From an uncultured Bacteroidales bacterium (GTDB taxonomy: Bacteria; Bacteroidota; Bacteroidia; Bacteroidales; UBA932): DNA of 45,175 bases. The stretch is from the NCBI GenBank assembly GCA_944325765.1, contig CALVBH010000081.1:1-45175 (forward strand), given 5' to 3'. Positions 1 through 11,984 of the stretch are shown here, one piece after another (the first letter of the stretch is position 1; every line of letters begins with the position of its first letter). The position numbers and the translations under genes were made by a program. The notes under the pieces were generated by a model that was not told where the DNA came from, did not search any database, and worked only from the letters and a program-made list of their open reading frames with translations.

Positions 1-2
1 GG

Positions 3-305
3 ACAAGCACCGTCGTGCCGAGGGCAGTCTACGGAGACCCGAACCAGAACGCCAGGATATCCGACAGGTTCGTGGAGGACGGCTCCTACCTGCGTCTGAA
101 AAACATCACGCTCAGCTACACGTTCCCGACCCGCTGGTTGGAAAAAATCCACGTGGACAACGCCAGGGTATACCTTTCCTGCGAAAATGTGGCGACGCTG
201 ACCAAATATTCCGGCTTCGATCCGGAAGTGGGCATAAACGGTATCGACGGGAACCGCTACCCTATCTCCAGGACTCTCAGCCTCGGACTGAATTTCAACT
301 TCTGA
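3..305 (+). CDS. SusC/RagA-type TonB-dependent outer membrane transporter, 3' end only
   Basis: The reading frame is open from the first bases of the window, so this is the C-terminal ~100 residues of a longer protein. It contains strand-like segments typical of the end of a TonB-dependent beta-barrel (FVEDGSYLRLKNITLSYTF, then YPISRTLSLGLNFNF), and it ends in an aromatic residue as outer membrane barrels do. SusC-family proteins import oligosaccharides across the outer membrane with a SusD lid. The susD gene follows directly, which supports the call. The plug, the barrel start and any N-terminal extension lie outside the window. The GTG at 15 is an internal codon, not a start. Confidence 0.93.
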   Translation, partial: TSTVVPRAVYGDPNQNARISDRFVEDGSYLRLKNITLSYTFPTRWLEKIHVDNARVYLSCENVATLTKYSGFDPEVGINGIDGNRYPISRTLSLGLNFNF

Positions 306-321
306 TAAAATGGAGGGTAAC

Positions 322-1848
322 ATGAAAAAGTTCAAAACCATGATTATAGCCGCAGCCGCGGCAATGTCCATGTCCTGCTCGGGATTTCTCGACAGTTTCC
401 CGCCATACGCAGTAGACATAAACGTTTCAGTAAACGACTCCGTCGCAATAGCTCTCACGAACGGATGCTATGTCCCGCTCCAGTCATCCAATCTCTATAA
501 CCAGAAAATCTGGACACTCGACATCATCGCGGGCAATTCCGAAACCGGCGGAGGCGGAGGAAACGACGGAGTGGAAACCATACAGTGCGAGAACTTCTCG
601 GCCGATGCGGCAAACCTGACCGCCCTGTGCCTCTGGAGATCCCCGTGGGTGGGAATAGGACAGTGCAACACCGTCATCAAGTCCCTGACCGGAGAAGGCA
701 ACCAGACCTCGCCGGAAATAGGAAACCGCAGCCTCGGGGAAGCCTACTTCCTCCGGGCCCACTATTACTACATTCTTGTCCGTCTTTTCGGCGGGGTGCC
801 CCTGATTCTGGAACCTCACGAAGCCGATGACGACACGGATTCGGAAAGGGCCACCGTAGACGCATGCTACGACAGAATCATCAAGGACTGCCAGAAAGCC
901 ATAGACCTGCTTCCCGAAAAAAGGTCATACAGCGGGTCCGACTACAACCGCGCCAGCCGTGAAGCGGCCTTGTGCATGCTGGCTGACGTCTACCTCACAT
1001 ATCATCCGGAACAGCATTACGGTGAAGTGGTCAGCCTGTGCGAGCGGATAACAGAGATGGGATACGACCTTTCGCAATGCGAGTTTGCCGACAACTTCGG
1101 CATGGCCGCCAAGACCAGTCAGGAAGCCCTGTTTACAGTAGGCTATTCCGGTGACACGCAATACGATTTCTGGGGCGACCAGAACCAGTCATCCTGGCTG
1201 TCGGCATTCATGGGCCCGAGAGACCAGACCGAGATAGTGGCCGGAGCCTACGGGTGGAACCTGCCTACCGAGGAATTCATGAGCCAGTGGGAAGACGGCG
1301 ACAAGAGAAAAGAGGTCACTGTCCTGTACGACGGATGCGAGCCCTGCTTCGGACACAACTACAGCAGTTCCTGGTCGAACACGGGATACAATGTCAGAAA
1401 ATTCCTGGTCAGCACGCAGGATTCACCTGAATTCAACACCAGCGCGGCGAATTTCGTAATCTACCGTTATGCCGATGTCCTGCTGAAGAAAGCGGAAGCC
1501 CTGAACGGGCAAGGCAAGGTATCCGACGCCTGCGGGCCGATGAACATAGTGCGCAGCCGTGCAGGGCTTCAGAACATCGAAGATCTTATGTCATCCGCAA
1601 TCCGGAACAATATGAACACTCCTGAAGGACAGGAATGGATGAAGGAGAAAATCATCCACGAGCGCAGGATGGAACTGGCTTTCGAAGGACACAGGTGGTT
1701 CGATATGATAAGGATAGACAACGGAGACTACGCCCTCGAATTCCTCAGAGGCATCGGAAAAAATGTCAGCAGAGAGCGGCTGCTCTTCCCTATTCCTCTT
1801 ACCGAGATCGATTCCAACCATCTTATGGAGCAGAATCCGGGATATTGA
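322..1848 (+). CDS. SusD/RagB-family glycan-binding outer membrane lipoprotein
   Basis: This 508-residue protein is the surface lipoprotein that caps the SusC transporter and binds the incoming glycan. The N-terminus is a lipoprotein signal peptide with Cys19 in the lipobox (MSMSC). The C-terminal part has the family hallmarks: a helix with HERRMELAFEGHRWFDMIR, then LLFPIPLTEI and the terminal NPGY. An in-frame ATG exists at 310, but GGAGG at 312-316 sits just upstream of the ATG at 322 and gives a clean signal peptide, so 322 is preferred. It lies 16 bases after susC and is surely cotranscribed with it. Length is normal for SusD. Which glycan it binds is inferred only from the GH66 and GH97 neighbours. 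Confidence 0.95.
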   Translation: MKKFKTMIIAAAAAMSMSCSGFLDSFPPYAVDINVSVNDSVAIALTNGCYVPLQSSNLYNQKIWTLDIIAGNSETGGGGGNDGVETIQCENFSADAANLTALCLWRSPWVGIGQCNTVIKSLTGEGNQTSPEIGNRSLGEAYFLRAHYYYILVRLFGGVPLILEPHEADDDTDSERATVDACYDRIIKDCQKAIDLLPEKRSYSGSDYNRASREAALCMLADVYLTYHPEQHYGEVVSLCERITEMGYDLSQCEFADNFGMAAKTSQEALFTVGYSGDTQYDFWGDQNQSSWLSAFMGPRDQTEIVAGAYGWNLPTEEFMSQWEDGDKRKEVTVLYDGCEPCFGHNYSSSWSNTGYNVRKFLVSTQDSPEFNTSAANFVIYRYADVLLKKAEALNGQGKVSDACGPMNIVRSRAGLQNIEDLMSSAIRNNMNTPEGQEWMKEKIIHERRMELAFEGHRWFDMIRIDNGDYALEFLRGIGKNVSRERLLFPIPLTEIDSNHLMEQNPGY

Positions 1849-1892
1849 TTCCGGAAACTTCACAAATCACGTAACAGAAAAAGAAAAGTAAA

Positions 1893-3635
1893 ATGAAAAG
1901 ATACAAGACAATACCGGCAATCCTTGCCGCTGCCGTCTGTCTCGCGTCGTGCGGTATCGACATCGACGAATACAAGGCTGCAGATCCGGATGCCGGAACT
2001 GAGCTGAAGATAACGGCTTCGGTTTCGGAGAAACTTGCTCTGGACGAAAGGGACAGTGAAGACACTGCCCTGGAACTGGAATGGACCGCCGGCTCGAACT
2101 ACGGGACGGGGAATGCCATAGGATATGTCCTGGACATAATCCGCGAGGGTGTAGATGAAATATACTCCGAGGACCTCGGCAGAAGGGTGTACAATGCCAG
2201 TTATACACACAAGGAACTGAACGACATCCTGACTTCCATCCTGGATGCCGCCCCGGGGATTGAGACGGAATACACCATCCGCATCACCGCGACAGTGACA
2301 GACCATCCGGAACTTACGCAGACTTCCGAACTGACGATGGGCATATCCACCTATCAGCCGGTATCCCGGACTCTTTATCTGCTGACAGGCAACGACGGAT
2401 GGAATCCTTCATCAGCAATATCCATGACACGGACCGCAGACGGCTTCTTCACATACGAAAGTATGATGGACGCATGCGAATTCAGGCTCATCACGACTTC
2501 AGGACAGCTCTGGCCGGCTTATGTCAGCAACGGACAGACAACAGGACAGAATGCGCAGTACTGCAGCGAAGCACCATCAGGTGAAGTCCGCAATTTCAGC
2601 ATCACGTCCAGGTCCATGTACAGGATAGACGTAAACCTTCTCGACCTCACCGTGACCATCACGGATGTACTGCCATCCAGACTCTACATTTTCGGCAGCG
2701 CGACGCCGGGAGGATGGACTCCGGAAGATGCCTCGGAAATGACCCCGGGTTCAGGTAAAGGGATATTCACATGGACAGGCACCCTCATCGGGGACGGCGA
2801 ATTCAAGTTCATCACATCCAAATCATTCTGGCCCGGTTTCGTGAAAGCTTCCTCGAATGCGGACGATTTCAGCATCATATACTCGGCCACGGAACTGCCT
2901 GCCGAGCAGGACCTGAAGTTCAGGACCGGAGAGGACGGGACATTCGAAGTGACAGTAGACATACTGGACCTGACCGTATCATTCAGGCGTACAGGCGAAG
3001 CCGTCTATGAAAACCTGTATATCATCGGAGACGCCACAAGCGGCGGATGGGCACTTGAAAAGGCCGGAAAGATGGAAGAAATATCCGATGGCGTATACAA
3101 ATGGTCCGGACAGCTGGGAGCCGGCGGATTCAGATTTGTAGTTTCCACTGCCGGGTACGCCCCGGGGTACTGGAAAGCCAATGACAACCCTGAAAATATG
3201 GGCATAATATTCTCCGACACTCAGCTCGGAGGGGCTGATGACAGGACTTTCACAATCACCGAGGCAGGGGGATACATCATCACTGCAGACACGAAAAACC
3301 TTACAGTCATCATCGACAAAGGCATCGAGAACCTTTACATGATAGGAGGGGCCACGCCTGGAGGCTGGGAACTCTCCACTCGCACCCAGATGACCAAGAC
3401 AGGGGACTGGACATTCTCCTGGACCGGGACACTGAAAGCCGGGACAGACGGCTTCAAGTTCATCACGTCGGGAGACTGGTGGCCGGGATACGTGAACGAC
3501 GGCAACGGGAAACTCGCCTACTATGCCTCCAACCCGGGAGATGCTCTCGACATAAAATTCACGGTAAGCGAAACTGCCGTCTACAAGGTGGATGCAGATC
3601 TGGAAGCACTGACACTTAAAGTCACCAAACAGTGA
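1893..3635 (+). CDS. SusE/SusF-like surface glycan-binding lipoprotein with four tandem binding modules
   Basis: This 580-residue protein has a lipoprotein signal peptide (Cys20 in LASC) followed by an acidic stretch that may act as a surface-export signal. Residues ~37-155 form a SusE-type immunoglobulin-like domain. Four related beta-sandwich modules follow at ~160-258, 262-366, 373-476 and 480-580. Each has the pattern L-Y-[ILM]-[IFL]-G-x-A-T-x-G-G-W, then a W-[TS]-G turn, F-[KR]-[FL]-[IV] and a W-P-[GA]-[YF] motif; module 1 is the most diverged. As far as I recall, SusE has two and SusF three such starch-binding modules, so four is on the long side. The aromatic residues of each module are likely sugar contacts. 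It occupies the usual third position after susC-susD. Confidence 0.9.
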   Translation: MKRYKTIPAILAAAVCLASCGIDIDEYKAADPDAGTELKITASVSEKLALDERDSEDTALELEWTAGSNYGTGNAIGYVLDIIREGVDEIYSEDLGRRVYNASYTHKELNDILTSILDAAPGIETEYTIRITATVTDHPELTQTSELTMGISTYQPVSRTLYLLTGNDGWNPSSAISMTRTADGFFTYESMMDACEFRLITTSGQLWPAYVSNGQTTGQNAQYCSEAPSGEVRNFSITSRSMYRIDVNLLDLTVTITDVLPSRLYIFGSATPGGWTPEDASEMTPGSGKGIFTWTGTLIGDGEFKFITSKSFWPGFVKASSNADDFSIIYSATELPAEQDLKFRTGEDGTFEVTVDILDLTVSFRRTGEAVYENLYIIGDATSGGWALEKAGKMEEISDGVYKWSGQLGAGGFRFVVSTAGYAPGYWKANDNPENMGIIFSDTQLGGADDRTFTITEAGGYIITADTKNLTVIIDKGIENLYMIGGATPGGWELSTRTQMTKTGDWTFSWTGTLKAGTDGFKFITSGDWWPGYVNDGNGKLAYYASNPGDALDIKFTVSETAVYKVDADLEALTLKVTKQ

Positions 3636-3643
3636 ATAGAGCA

Positions 3644-7583
<3,940 letters not shown>

Positions 7584-7607
7584 TACAAACCATTAAAATC
7601 ATAAACC

Positions 7608-7748
7608 ATGAATCAGACAAAGCCAATAACCTCTACCCCCCCCCGCTACGTCTACCCTGAAATCGCAGTAGACGAAGTCACCGTGGAAAACGGCTTCGCA
7701 GCCAGTACGGAAGATCTTTACGAAGATGGAAACGACATTCCGTGGTAA
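7608..7748 (+). CDS. Small acidic peptide (46 aa), function unknown
   Basis: An ATG 24 bases after the GH97 stop opens a 46-residue frame ending at TAA 7746-7748. The peptide is acidic, has no signal peptide or membrane segment, and reads as a polar N-terminus, a middle YPEIAVDEVTVENGFAAS and an acidic tail ending DIPW. It resembles short Bacteroidales peptides of the form YxxPEIxVxEVxVExGFAAS with an acidic, Trp-ended tail, which I recall seeing near fimbrillin-type genes; this is recollection and was not searched. The next gene encodes a fimbrillin-like lipoprotein, which fits. A run of nine C at 7636-7644 encodes the Thr-Pro-Pro-Arg stretch near the start. No function is claimed. Confidence 0.65.
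   Translation: MNQTKPITSTPPRYVYPEIAVDEVTVENGFAASTEDLYEDGNDIPW
7636..7644 (+). repeat. Poly-C tract of nine bases inside the small peptide gene
   Basis: Nine consecutive C residues lie within codons 10-13 of the 46-residue peptide gene. Tracts of this length are prone to slipped-strand mispairing, and gain or loss of one base would shift the peptide frame early. No comparable G or C run was noticed elsewhere in the window. Phase variation is inferred, not shown. Confidence 0.9.
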
Positions 7749-7789
7749 GCCGTAACACAAGTCCAACTGTTGAAAGAAATTTATCCATT

Positions 7790-9730
7790 ATGAAAAAGAC
7801 AATAATATTTGCGGCAGCCGCATGTTTTGCCGCGGCATTGGCCGGATGCTCGAAAGACAATGTCGGGTCAGGAAATCAGGAAAATCAGGACGGCGGCGGA
7901 ACGGATTCCGGAGATGTTCCGTCTGCAGTACTGGAGCCTCATAAAGTGATATCGGCTTCAACCCTGGAAACGAAGACAACCCTGGACGGGATGCGCATCC
8001 TCTGGTCGGGAGGAGACAGGATTTCCCTTTTCAATGAAAACGGGGAAAAGGCGACTTACACCCTCGTCGGAGAGGGAGGTGAGAGTTCGGGGCAGTTCGA
8101 AACTGCCGAAGAGCCTTCCGCCGGATTCAGATATGCAGTTTATCCGGCCCTCGATGATTCGCAGAGCGCCGGAACTGTCACAAGCACCTCCGTCCCTGTT
8201 TCCCAGACTTACAACGGGGAGGGCTTCCCTGCCGTATTCCCTATGGCTGCCGTATCATCCGACGGAGAAAACTATTCGTTCAGGAATCTGGCTGCCATAG
8301 TGAAACTCGGACTGGTCGGCGATGCAAAGGTGGCATCAATCACCCTCGGCACTGCAGACGGGACGAAACTTGCCGGAGATGCCGCCATTGACTTCGGCGG
8401 GGAAACGCCGGTACTGACCGCTACCGGCTCGGATGCAGTCACCCTCACCTGTACGGAACCGGTCCAGCTGTCAGGAACAGTCACGGAGTTCCGTTTCATA
8501 GTGGCTCCGGGGACGTACCACGGCTTCCGTATTTCGGTTTCGGACGAGAACGGGAAAACCACTGTCATCACCACCGGCGAGAACGCTTCCGAACTTCTGG
8601 CCGGCAGCGTGAAAGACTTCGGCGGGACGATGGGCGTCTATGCGGCCGACTTCGAGAACATCTATATCATCGGCGACGGGACATTCTACAATGCCTGGGA
8701 CTCCGGTCTTATGACATCCGATCCGGCATACAACGCAGCGGATCCGGCAAACTCCGAATGGACATCGAAATTCACGAAAGGGGAAAACGGAGTCTGGACC
8801 TGGACAGGAGTACTGGCTCCGGGTACATTCAAGTTCCCATGGAATACCGACATCATCAAATGCTTCTTCGGTGTAGACAACGGAAAACTGGTCTATTATC
8901 CTGCCGAGATAAGCGGATACGACCCGAAAGCAAGCATCGATGTCCCGGGAAAATACTCTGTCACCATCGACATAAACAAGCTCACTTTCGACATTCAGAC
9001 GATAGAGGAATATCCTGTTCCGGAAAATCTCTACCTCTTCGGTGACGGTACCGGTGCAGGCTGGGAAATCGACCACGGAGAGAAGATGGTAAAGCGTCCT
9101 GACCTGAAATTCGAAAACAACGCCGACGGCGACGGGGTCTTCTATATGGTCACCAGGCTCGGGGCAGTCGCGGAGAATCAAGGCTTCAAATTCCTGGACA
9201 CCCATACGGGCGGAGACTTCAACGCCGGCTACCAGTTCGCATGGGGACTGAACAAGATATGGAAGAAAGGGGCGGACAGGAAATACAATATGATTCAGGA
9301 AAGCGGTATGTACTCCATCAAGGTGGATACCAGGTACTGGAACCACGATATCGTGAAAATGACCGCTGAAAATCCTGCCGGAATCTACATTTACGGCTCG
9401 GCCACGGAAGATGAATGGGATCTCGGGAAGGTAGCGGCCGATGACTCCCAGAAGCTCTCCACTGCGGACGGCATCACCTACACCTGGACAGGAGACCTGA
9501 AGGAAGGGACGTTCAAGTTCGCTTTCGGAGGCATGTATCTGAATGACACTGGAGCCCCTGCCCTGTCATTCGACAACGGCTTCCTCGTGACCGGCAGCGA
9601 TTCGGAAGGCTGGAAGGTCGCCGTGCGTACGGATATGATGGCTGATACCCAGTATTCAGTGACGGAAGCCGGAAACTACACGGTCACCGTCGACACAGGC
9701 ACACTGGATCTCCGCGTCGCAAGGAACTGA
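7790..9730 (+). CDS. Lipoprotein with fimbrillin-like N-terminal half and three SusE/F-type binding modules
   Basis: This 646-residue protein has a lipoprotein signal peptide (Cys20 in LAGC, then SKDN). Residues ~50-285 resemble the Mfa-like/fimbrillin fold family: TLETKTTLDGMRILWSGGD, then SLFNENG and a later YAVYPA strand. Residues ~288-405, ~412-525 and ~530-646 are three SusE/F-like modules, recognised by IYIIGDGTFYNAWD, LYLFGDGTGAGWE and IYIYGSATEDEWD, each followed by a W-[TS]-G or equivalent turn and a closing Y-x-V-x-[VI]-D strand. It ends the locus before a terminator and is probably an extra surface glycan-binding or adhesive protein. The open frame extends back to a GTG at 7742, but the ATG at 7790 starts the signal peptide. 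The N-terminal domain assignment is by resemblance only. Confidence 0.82.
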   Translation: MKKTIIFAAAACFAAALAGCSKDNVGSGNQENQDGGGTDSGDVPSAVLEPHKVISASTLETKTTLDGMRILWSGGDRISLFNENGEKATYTLVGEGGESSGQFETAEEPSAGFRYAVYPALDDSQSAGTVTSTSVPVSQTYNGEGFPAVFPMAAVSSDGENYSFRNLAAIVKLGLVGDAKVASITLGTADGTKLAGDAAIDFGGETPVLTATGSDAVTLTCTEPVQLSGTVTEFRFIVAPGTYHGFRISVSDENGKTTVITTGENASELLAGSVKDFGGTMGVYAADFENIYIIGDGTFYNAWDSGLMTSDPAYNAADPANSEWTSKFTKGENGVWTWTGVLAPGTFKFPWNTDIIKCFFGVDNGKLVYYPAEISGYDPKASIDVPGKYSVTIDINKLTFDIQTIEEYPVPENLYLFGDGTGAGWEIDHGEKMVKRPDLKFENNADGDGVFYMVTRLGAVAENQGFKFLDTHTGGDFNAGYQFAWGLNKIWKKGADRKYNMIQESGMYSIKVDTRYWNHDIVKMTAENPAGIYIYGSATEDEWDLGKVAADDSQKLSTADGITYTWTGDLKEGTFKFAFGGMYLNDTGAPALSFDNGFLVTGSDSEGWKVAVRTDMMADTQYSVTEAGNYTVTVDTGTLDLRVARN

Positions 9731-9751
9731 GTTTTCAAATGATTTTGTACG

Positions 9752-9796
9752 GAAACTGTTTTGGGTTTGGCAAAAATTCAAAACAGTTTCTTATTT
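9752..9796 (+). terminator. Rho-independent terminator closing the glycan-utilization locus
   Basis: GAAACTGTTTT at 9752-9762 pairs with AAAACAGTTTC at 9780-9790, an 11-bp perfect stem around a 17-base loop, followed by a T-rich stretch (TTATTTTT). It lies 21 bases after the last gene of the locus and before the peroxiredoxin gene. Confidence 0.85.
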
Positions 9797-9863
9797 TTAG
9801 GCGGAATTTGGAAACTCCCGTCATAAACGGGACCACACACTTAACATAAAAGGAGAATACATC

Positions 9864-10307
9864 ATGTTGAAAGTCGGAGACAGGATACCTGCGTTCGAAG
9901 TAAAGGACCAGGACGGCAGAACAGTGACAGAAAAGGATTTCGAAGGAAAGAAAGTCGTACTCTATTTCTATCCCAAGGACAGCACTCCGGGATGTACGGC
10001 AGAGGCATGCAACCTCAGAGACAATTTCGGGGCTCTAAAGGCTGCCGGATACGAAATCTACGGAGCGAGCAAGGACAGCATCGCCTCGCATACCCGATTC
10101 AGGGAAAAGAACTCCCTGCCGTTTACGCTGCTGTCCGACCCGGAAACCTCCATGCTGAAGGCTTTCGGAGCATGGGGCGAGAAAAAGATGTGCGGACGGA
10201 TTTCCGAGGGGACGCTCCGCAAGACCTTCGTAATATCCGGGGACGGAACCGTCGAAAGGATTATCGACAAGGTCGATACCAAAAACCATACGGCCCAGAT
10301 TTTATAA
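9864..10307 (+). CDS. bcp: Thioredoxin-dependent peroxiredoxin, Bcp/PrxQ family
   Basis: This 147-residue cytoplasmic protein should reduce hydrogen peroxide and organic hydroperoxides using thioredoxin. The peroxidatic Cys44 lies in [10 protein letters not shown] and the resolving Cys49 five residues later, the PrxQ/Bcp arrangement. The opening [16 protein letters not shown] and the strand VVLYFYPKD are typical of the family, and length is normal. AGGAG at 9851-9855, nine bases before the ATG, is one of the few good Shine-Dalgarno sites here. A small hairpin (CCCGT/ACGGG, 9817-9831) lies in the leader. The gene is single, with the PUL terminator upstream and a tyrS promoter immediately downstream. 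Confidence 0.95.
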   Translation: MLKVGDRIPAFEVKDQDGRTVTEKDFEGKKVVLYFYPKDSTPGCTAEACNLRDNFGALKAAGYEIYGASKDSIASHTRFREKNSLPFTLLSDPETSMLKAFGAWGEKKMCGRISEGTLRKTFVISGDGTVERIIDKVDTKNHTAQIL

Positions 10308-10315
10308 AAATTCGC

Positions 10316-10323
10316 TATCTTTG
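10316..10323 (+). promoter_or_regulatory. Bacteroidota-type -7 promoter box for tyrS
   Basis: TATCTTTG matches the TAnnTTTG consensus of the Bacteroidota primary sigma factor. It lies nine bases after the bcp stop and 27 bases before the tyrS ATG. No clear -33 TTTG is present. Confidence 0.7.
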
Positions 10324-10350
10324 CACGGCCAAAAGGAAAGTGAAAAGACG

Positions 10351-11640
10351 ATGAAAAATTTTGTTGAGGAACTCAGATGGAGAGGCATGATCCAGGACAT
10401 TATGCCGGGGACTGAAGAAAAACTGCTTGAAGGACCGACGGCGGCGTACGTAGGCATAGACCCGACGGCAGACTCACTGCATATAGGACATTTGGTAAGT
10501 GTCATGATTCTCAAGCACTTCCAGAACTGCGGACATAAACCGTTCGCCTTGGTCGGCGGAGCTACGGGAATGATAGGCGACCCTTCTATGAAATCCCAGG
10601 AGAGGAACCTTCTGGACGAGGAGACGCTTGCCCACAACGTCGCCTGCATAAAAAGGCAGCTGTCCAGATTCCTGGACTTCGACTCCGATGCGCCGAATCG
10701 GGCCGAGCTGGTGAACAACTACGACTGGATGAAAGGCTATTCGTTCCTGGATTTTTCCAGGGATATCGGCAAGCACATTACCGTAAACTATATGATGGCC
10801 AAGGATTCGGTCAAGAAAAGGCTCTCCTCCGAATCCCGCGAAGGCATGTCGTTTACGGAATTCACATACCAGCTCCTTCAGGGTTATGACTTCCTCTATC
10901 TCTACGAGCACAAGGGCTGTACCCTGCAGATGGGAGGAAGCGACCAGTGGGGAAACATCACCACCGGGACCGAACTTATCCGCAGGAAACTCGGCAAGGA
11001 AGCATACGCCCTCACCTGCCCGCTCATAAAGAAGGCCGACGGAGGCAAATTCGGGAAAACCGAAAAGGGCAACATCTGGCTCGATCCCGAAAGGACATCT
11101 CCGTACCAGTTCTACCAGTTCTGGCTGAACGTTTCGGACGAAGATGCGGCCAGATACATCAGGATATTCACCATGCTTTCTAAAGAGGAAATCGAGGCCG
11201 CGGTCGAGGAGCATACAAAGGCTCCTCATCTGAGGACCCTGCAGAAACTGCTGGCCAAGGAAATAACGGTAATGGTACACGGACAGCAGGAATACGAAAA
11301 AGCCGTGGAAGCATCCGGGATACTGTTCGGGAACGCCACGTCCGAAGCCCTCGCGCATCTGGACGAGAAGACATTCCTTCAGGTTTTCGAAGGCGTGGCC
11401 GCCTTCAATATCGACAGGTCCAGACTGCCGATGAACATAATCGACCTGCTTGCCGGCGAGACACAGGTATTCCCGTCCAAGGGAGAATGCCGGAAAATGA
11501 TTCAGGCCGGAGGCGTGAGCATAAACAAGGACAAGATCAGCGATATCTCGACTGAAATAGGTGAAGACCGGCTCATAAACGGGAAATACATTCTGGCCCA
11601 GCGGGGCAAGAAAAATTATTTCATCATCAAGGCGGACTGA
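10351..11640 (+). CDS. tyrS: Tyrosyl-tRNA synthetase
   Basis: This 429-residue class I synthetase charges tRNA-Tyr. The HIGH signature is DSLHIGHL, the tyrosine pocket region includes the [10 protein letters not shown] segment, and the KMSKS loop reads KFGKT as in bacterial TyrRS. The C-terminal ~70 residues form an S4 RNA-binding domain ([19 protein letters not shown]). A TTG at 10321 would extend the frame but lies inside the promoter box, so the ATG at 10351 is the start. rbfA begins one base after the stop codon and a permease gene follows, suggesting one transcript. Confidence 0.97.
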   Translation: MKNFVEELRWRGMIQDIMPGTEEKLLEGPTAAYVGIDPTADSLHIGHLVSVMILKHFQNCGHKPFALVGGATGMIGDPSMKSQERNLLDEETLAHNVACIKRQLSRFLDFDSDAPNRAELVNNYDWMKGYSFLDFSRDIGKHITVNYMMAKDSVKKRLSSESREGMSFTEFTYQLLQGYDFLYLYEHKGCTLQMGGSDQWGNITTGTELIRRKLGKEAYALTCPLIKKADGGKFGKTEKGNIWLDPERTSPYQFYQFWLNVSDEDAARYIRIFTMLSKEEIEAAVEEHTKAPHLRTLQKLLAKEITVMVHGQQEYEKAVEASGILFGNATSEALAHLDEKTFLQVFEGVAAFNIDRSRLPMNIIDLLAGETQVFPSKGECRKMIQAGGVSINKDKISDISTEIGEDRLINGKYILAQRGKKNYFIIKAD

Positions 11641-11641
11641 T

Positions 11642-11980
11642 ATGGAAGGGACCAGACAGCAGAAAGTGGCGAAGGAAATCCAGCGCCACTTCGCGGAAAT
11701 CATCCGCAGCAAGGGTATGGCGGCATTCGACGGGGCCATGGTAACCGTCAGCGGAGTCAGAATCAGCCCCGACCTGTCTGTCGCTTATGTCTATGTAAGC
11801 ATTTTCCCGTCCGAAAAGGCCGGAAAAGTGATGACCATCCTGAAGGAAAGCACCCGGTCCCTGAGAGGGGAACTCGGGAACCGGCTGGCGAAACAGCTCA
11901 GGATAATCCCTGAAATATCCTTCTTCCAGGATACTTCCCTCGACTATGTGGCCCACATAGAGGAACTTCTGAAAAAATAG
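11642..11980 (+). CDS. rbfA: 30S ribosome-binding factor A
   Basis: This 112-residue protein helps mature the 30S subunit and binds near the 5' helix of 16S rRNA. Family features are the opening QQKVAKEIQRHFAEII, the central VTVSGVRISPDLSVAYVYVS strand region and the C-terminal IPEISFFQDTSLDYVAHIEELL. Length is standard. It starts one base after tyrS and ends four bases before the permease gene, so translation is probably coupled. Confidence 0.95.
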   Translation: MEGTRQQKVAKEIQRHFAEIIRSKGMAAFDGAMVTVSGVRISPDLSVAYVYVSIFPSEKAGKVMTILKESTRSLRGELGNRLAKQLRIIPEISFFQDTSLDYVAHIEELLKK

Positions 11981-11984
11981 CAAG

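Noticed and set aside
8471-9346. 291-residue minus-strand open frame within the fimbrillin-like lipoprotein gene
   Set aside because: It is a shadow frame of the repeat modules, with no recognised domain or promoter.
10474-11739. 421-residue open frame antisense to tyrS and rbfA
   Set aside because: It lies opposite well-supported tyrS and rbfA, has no recognisable domain, and reflects the codon composition of the real genes.
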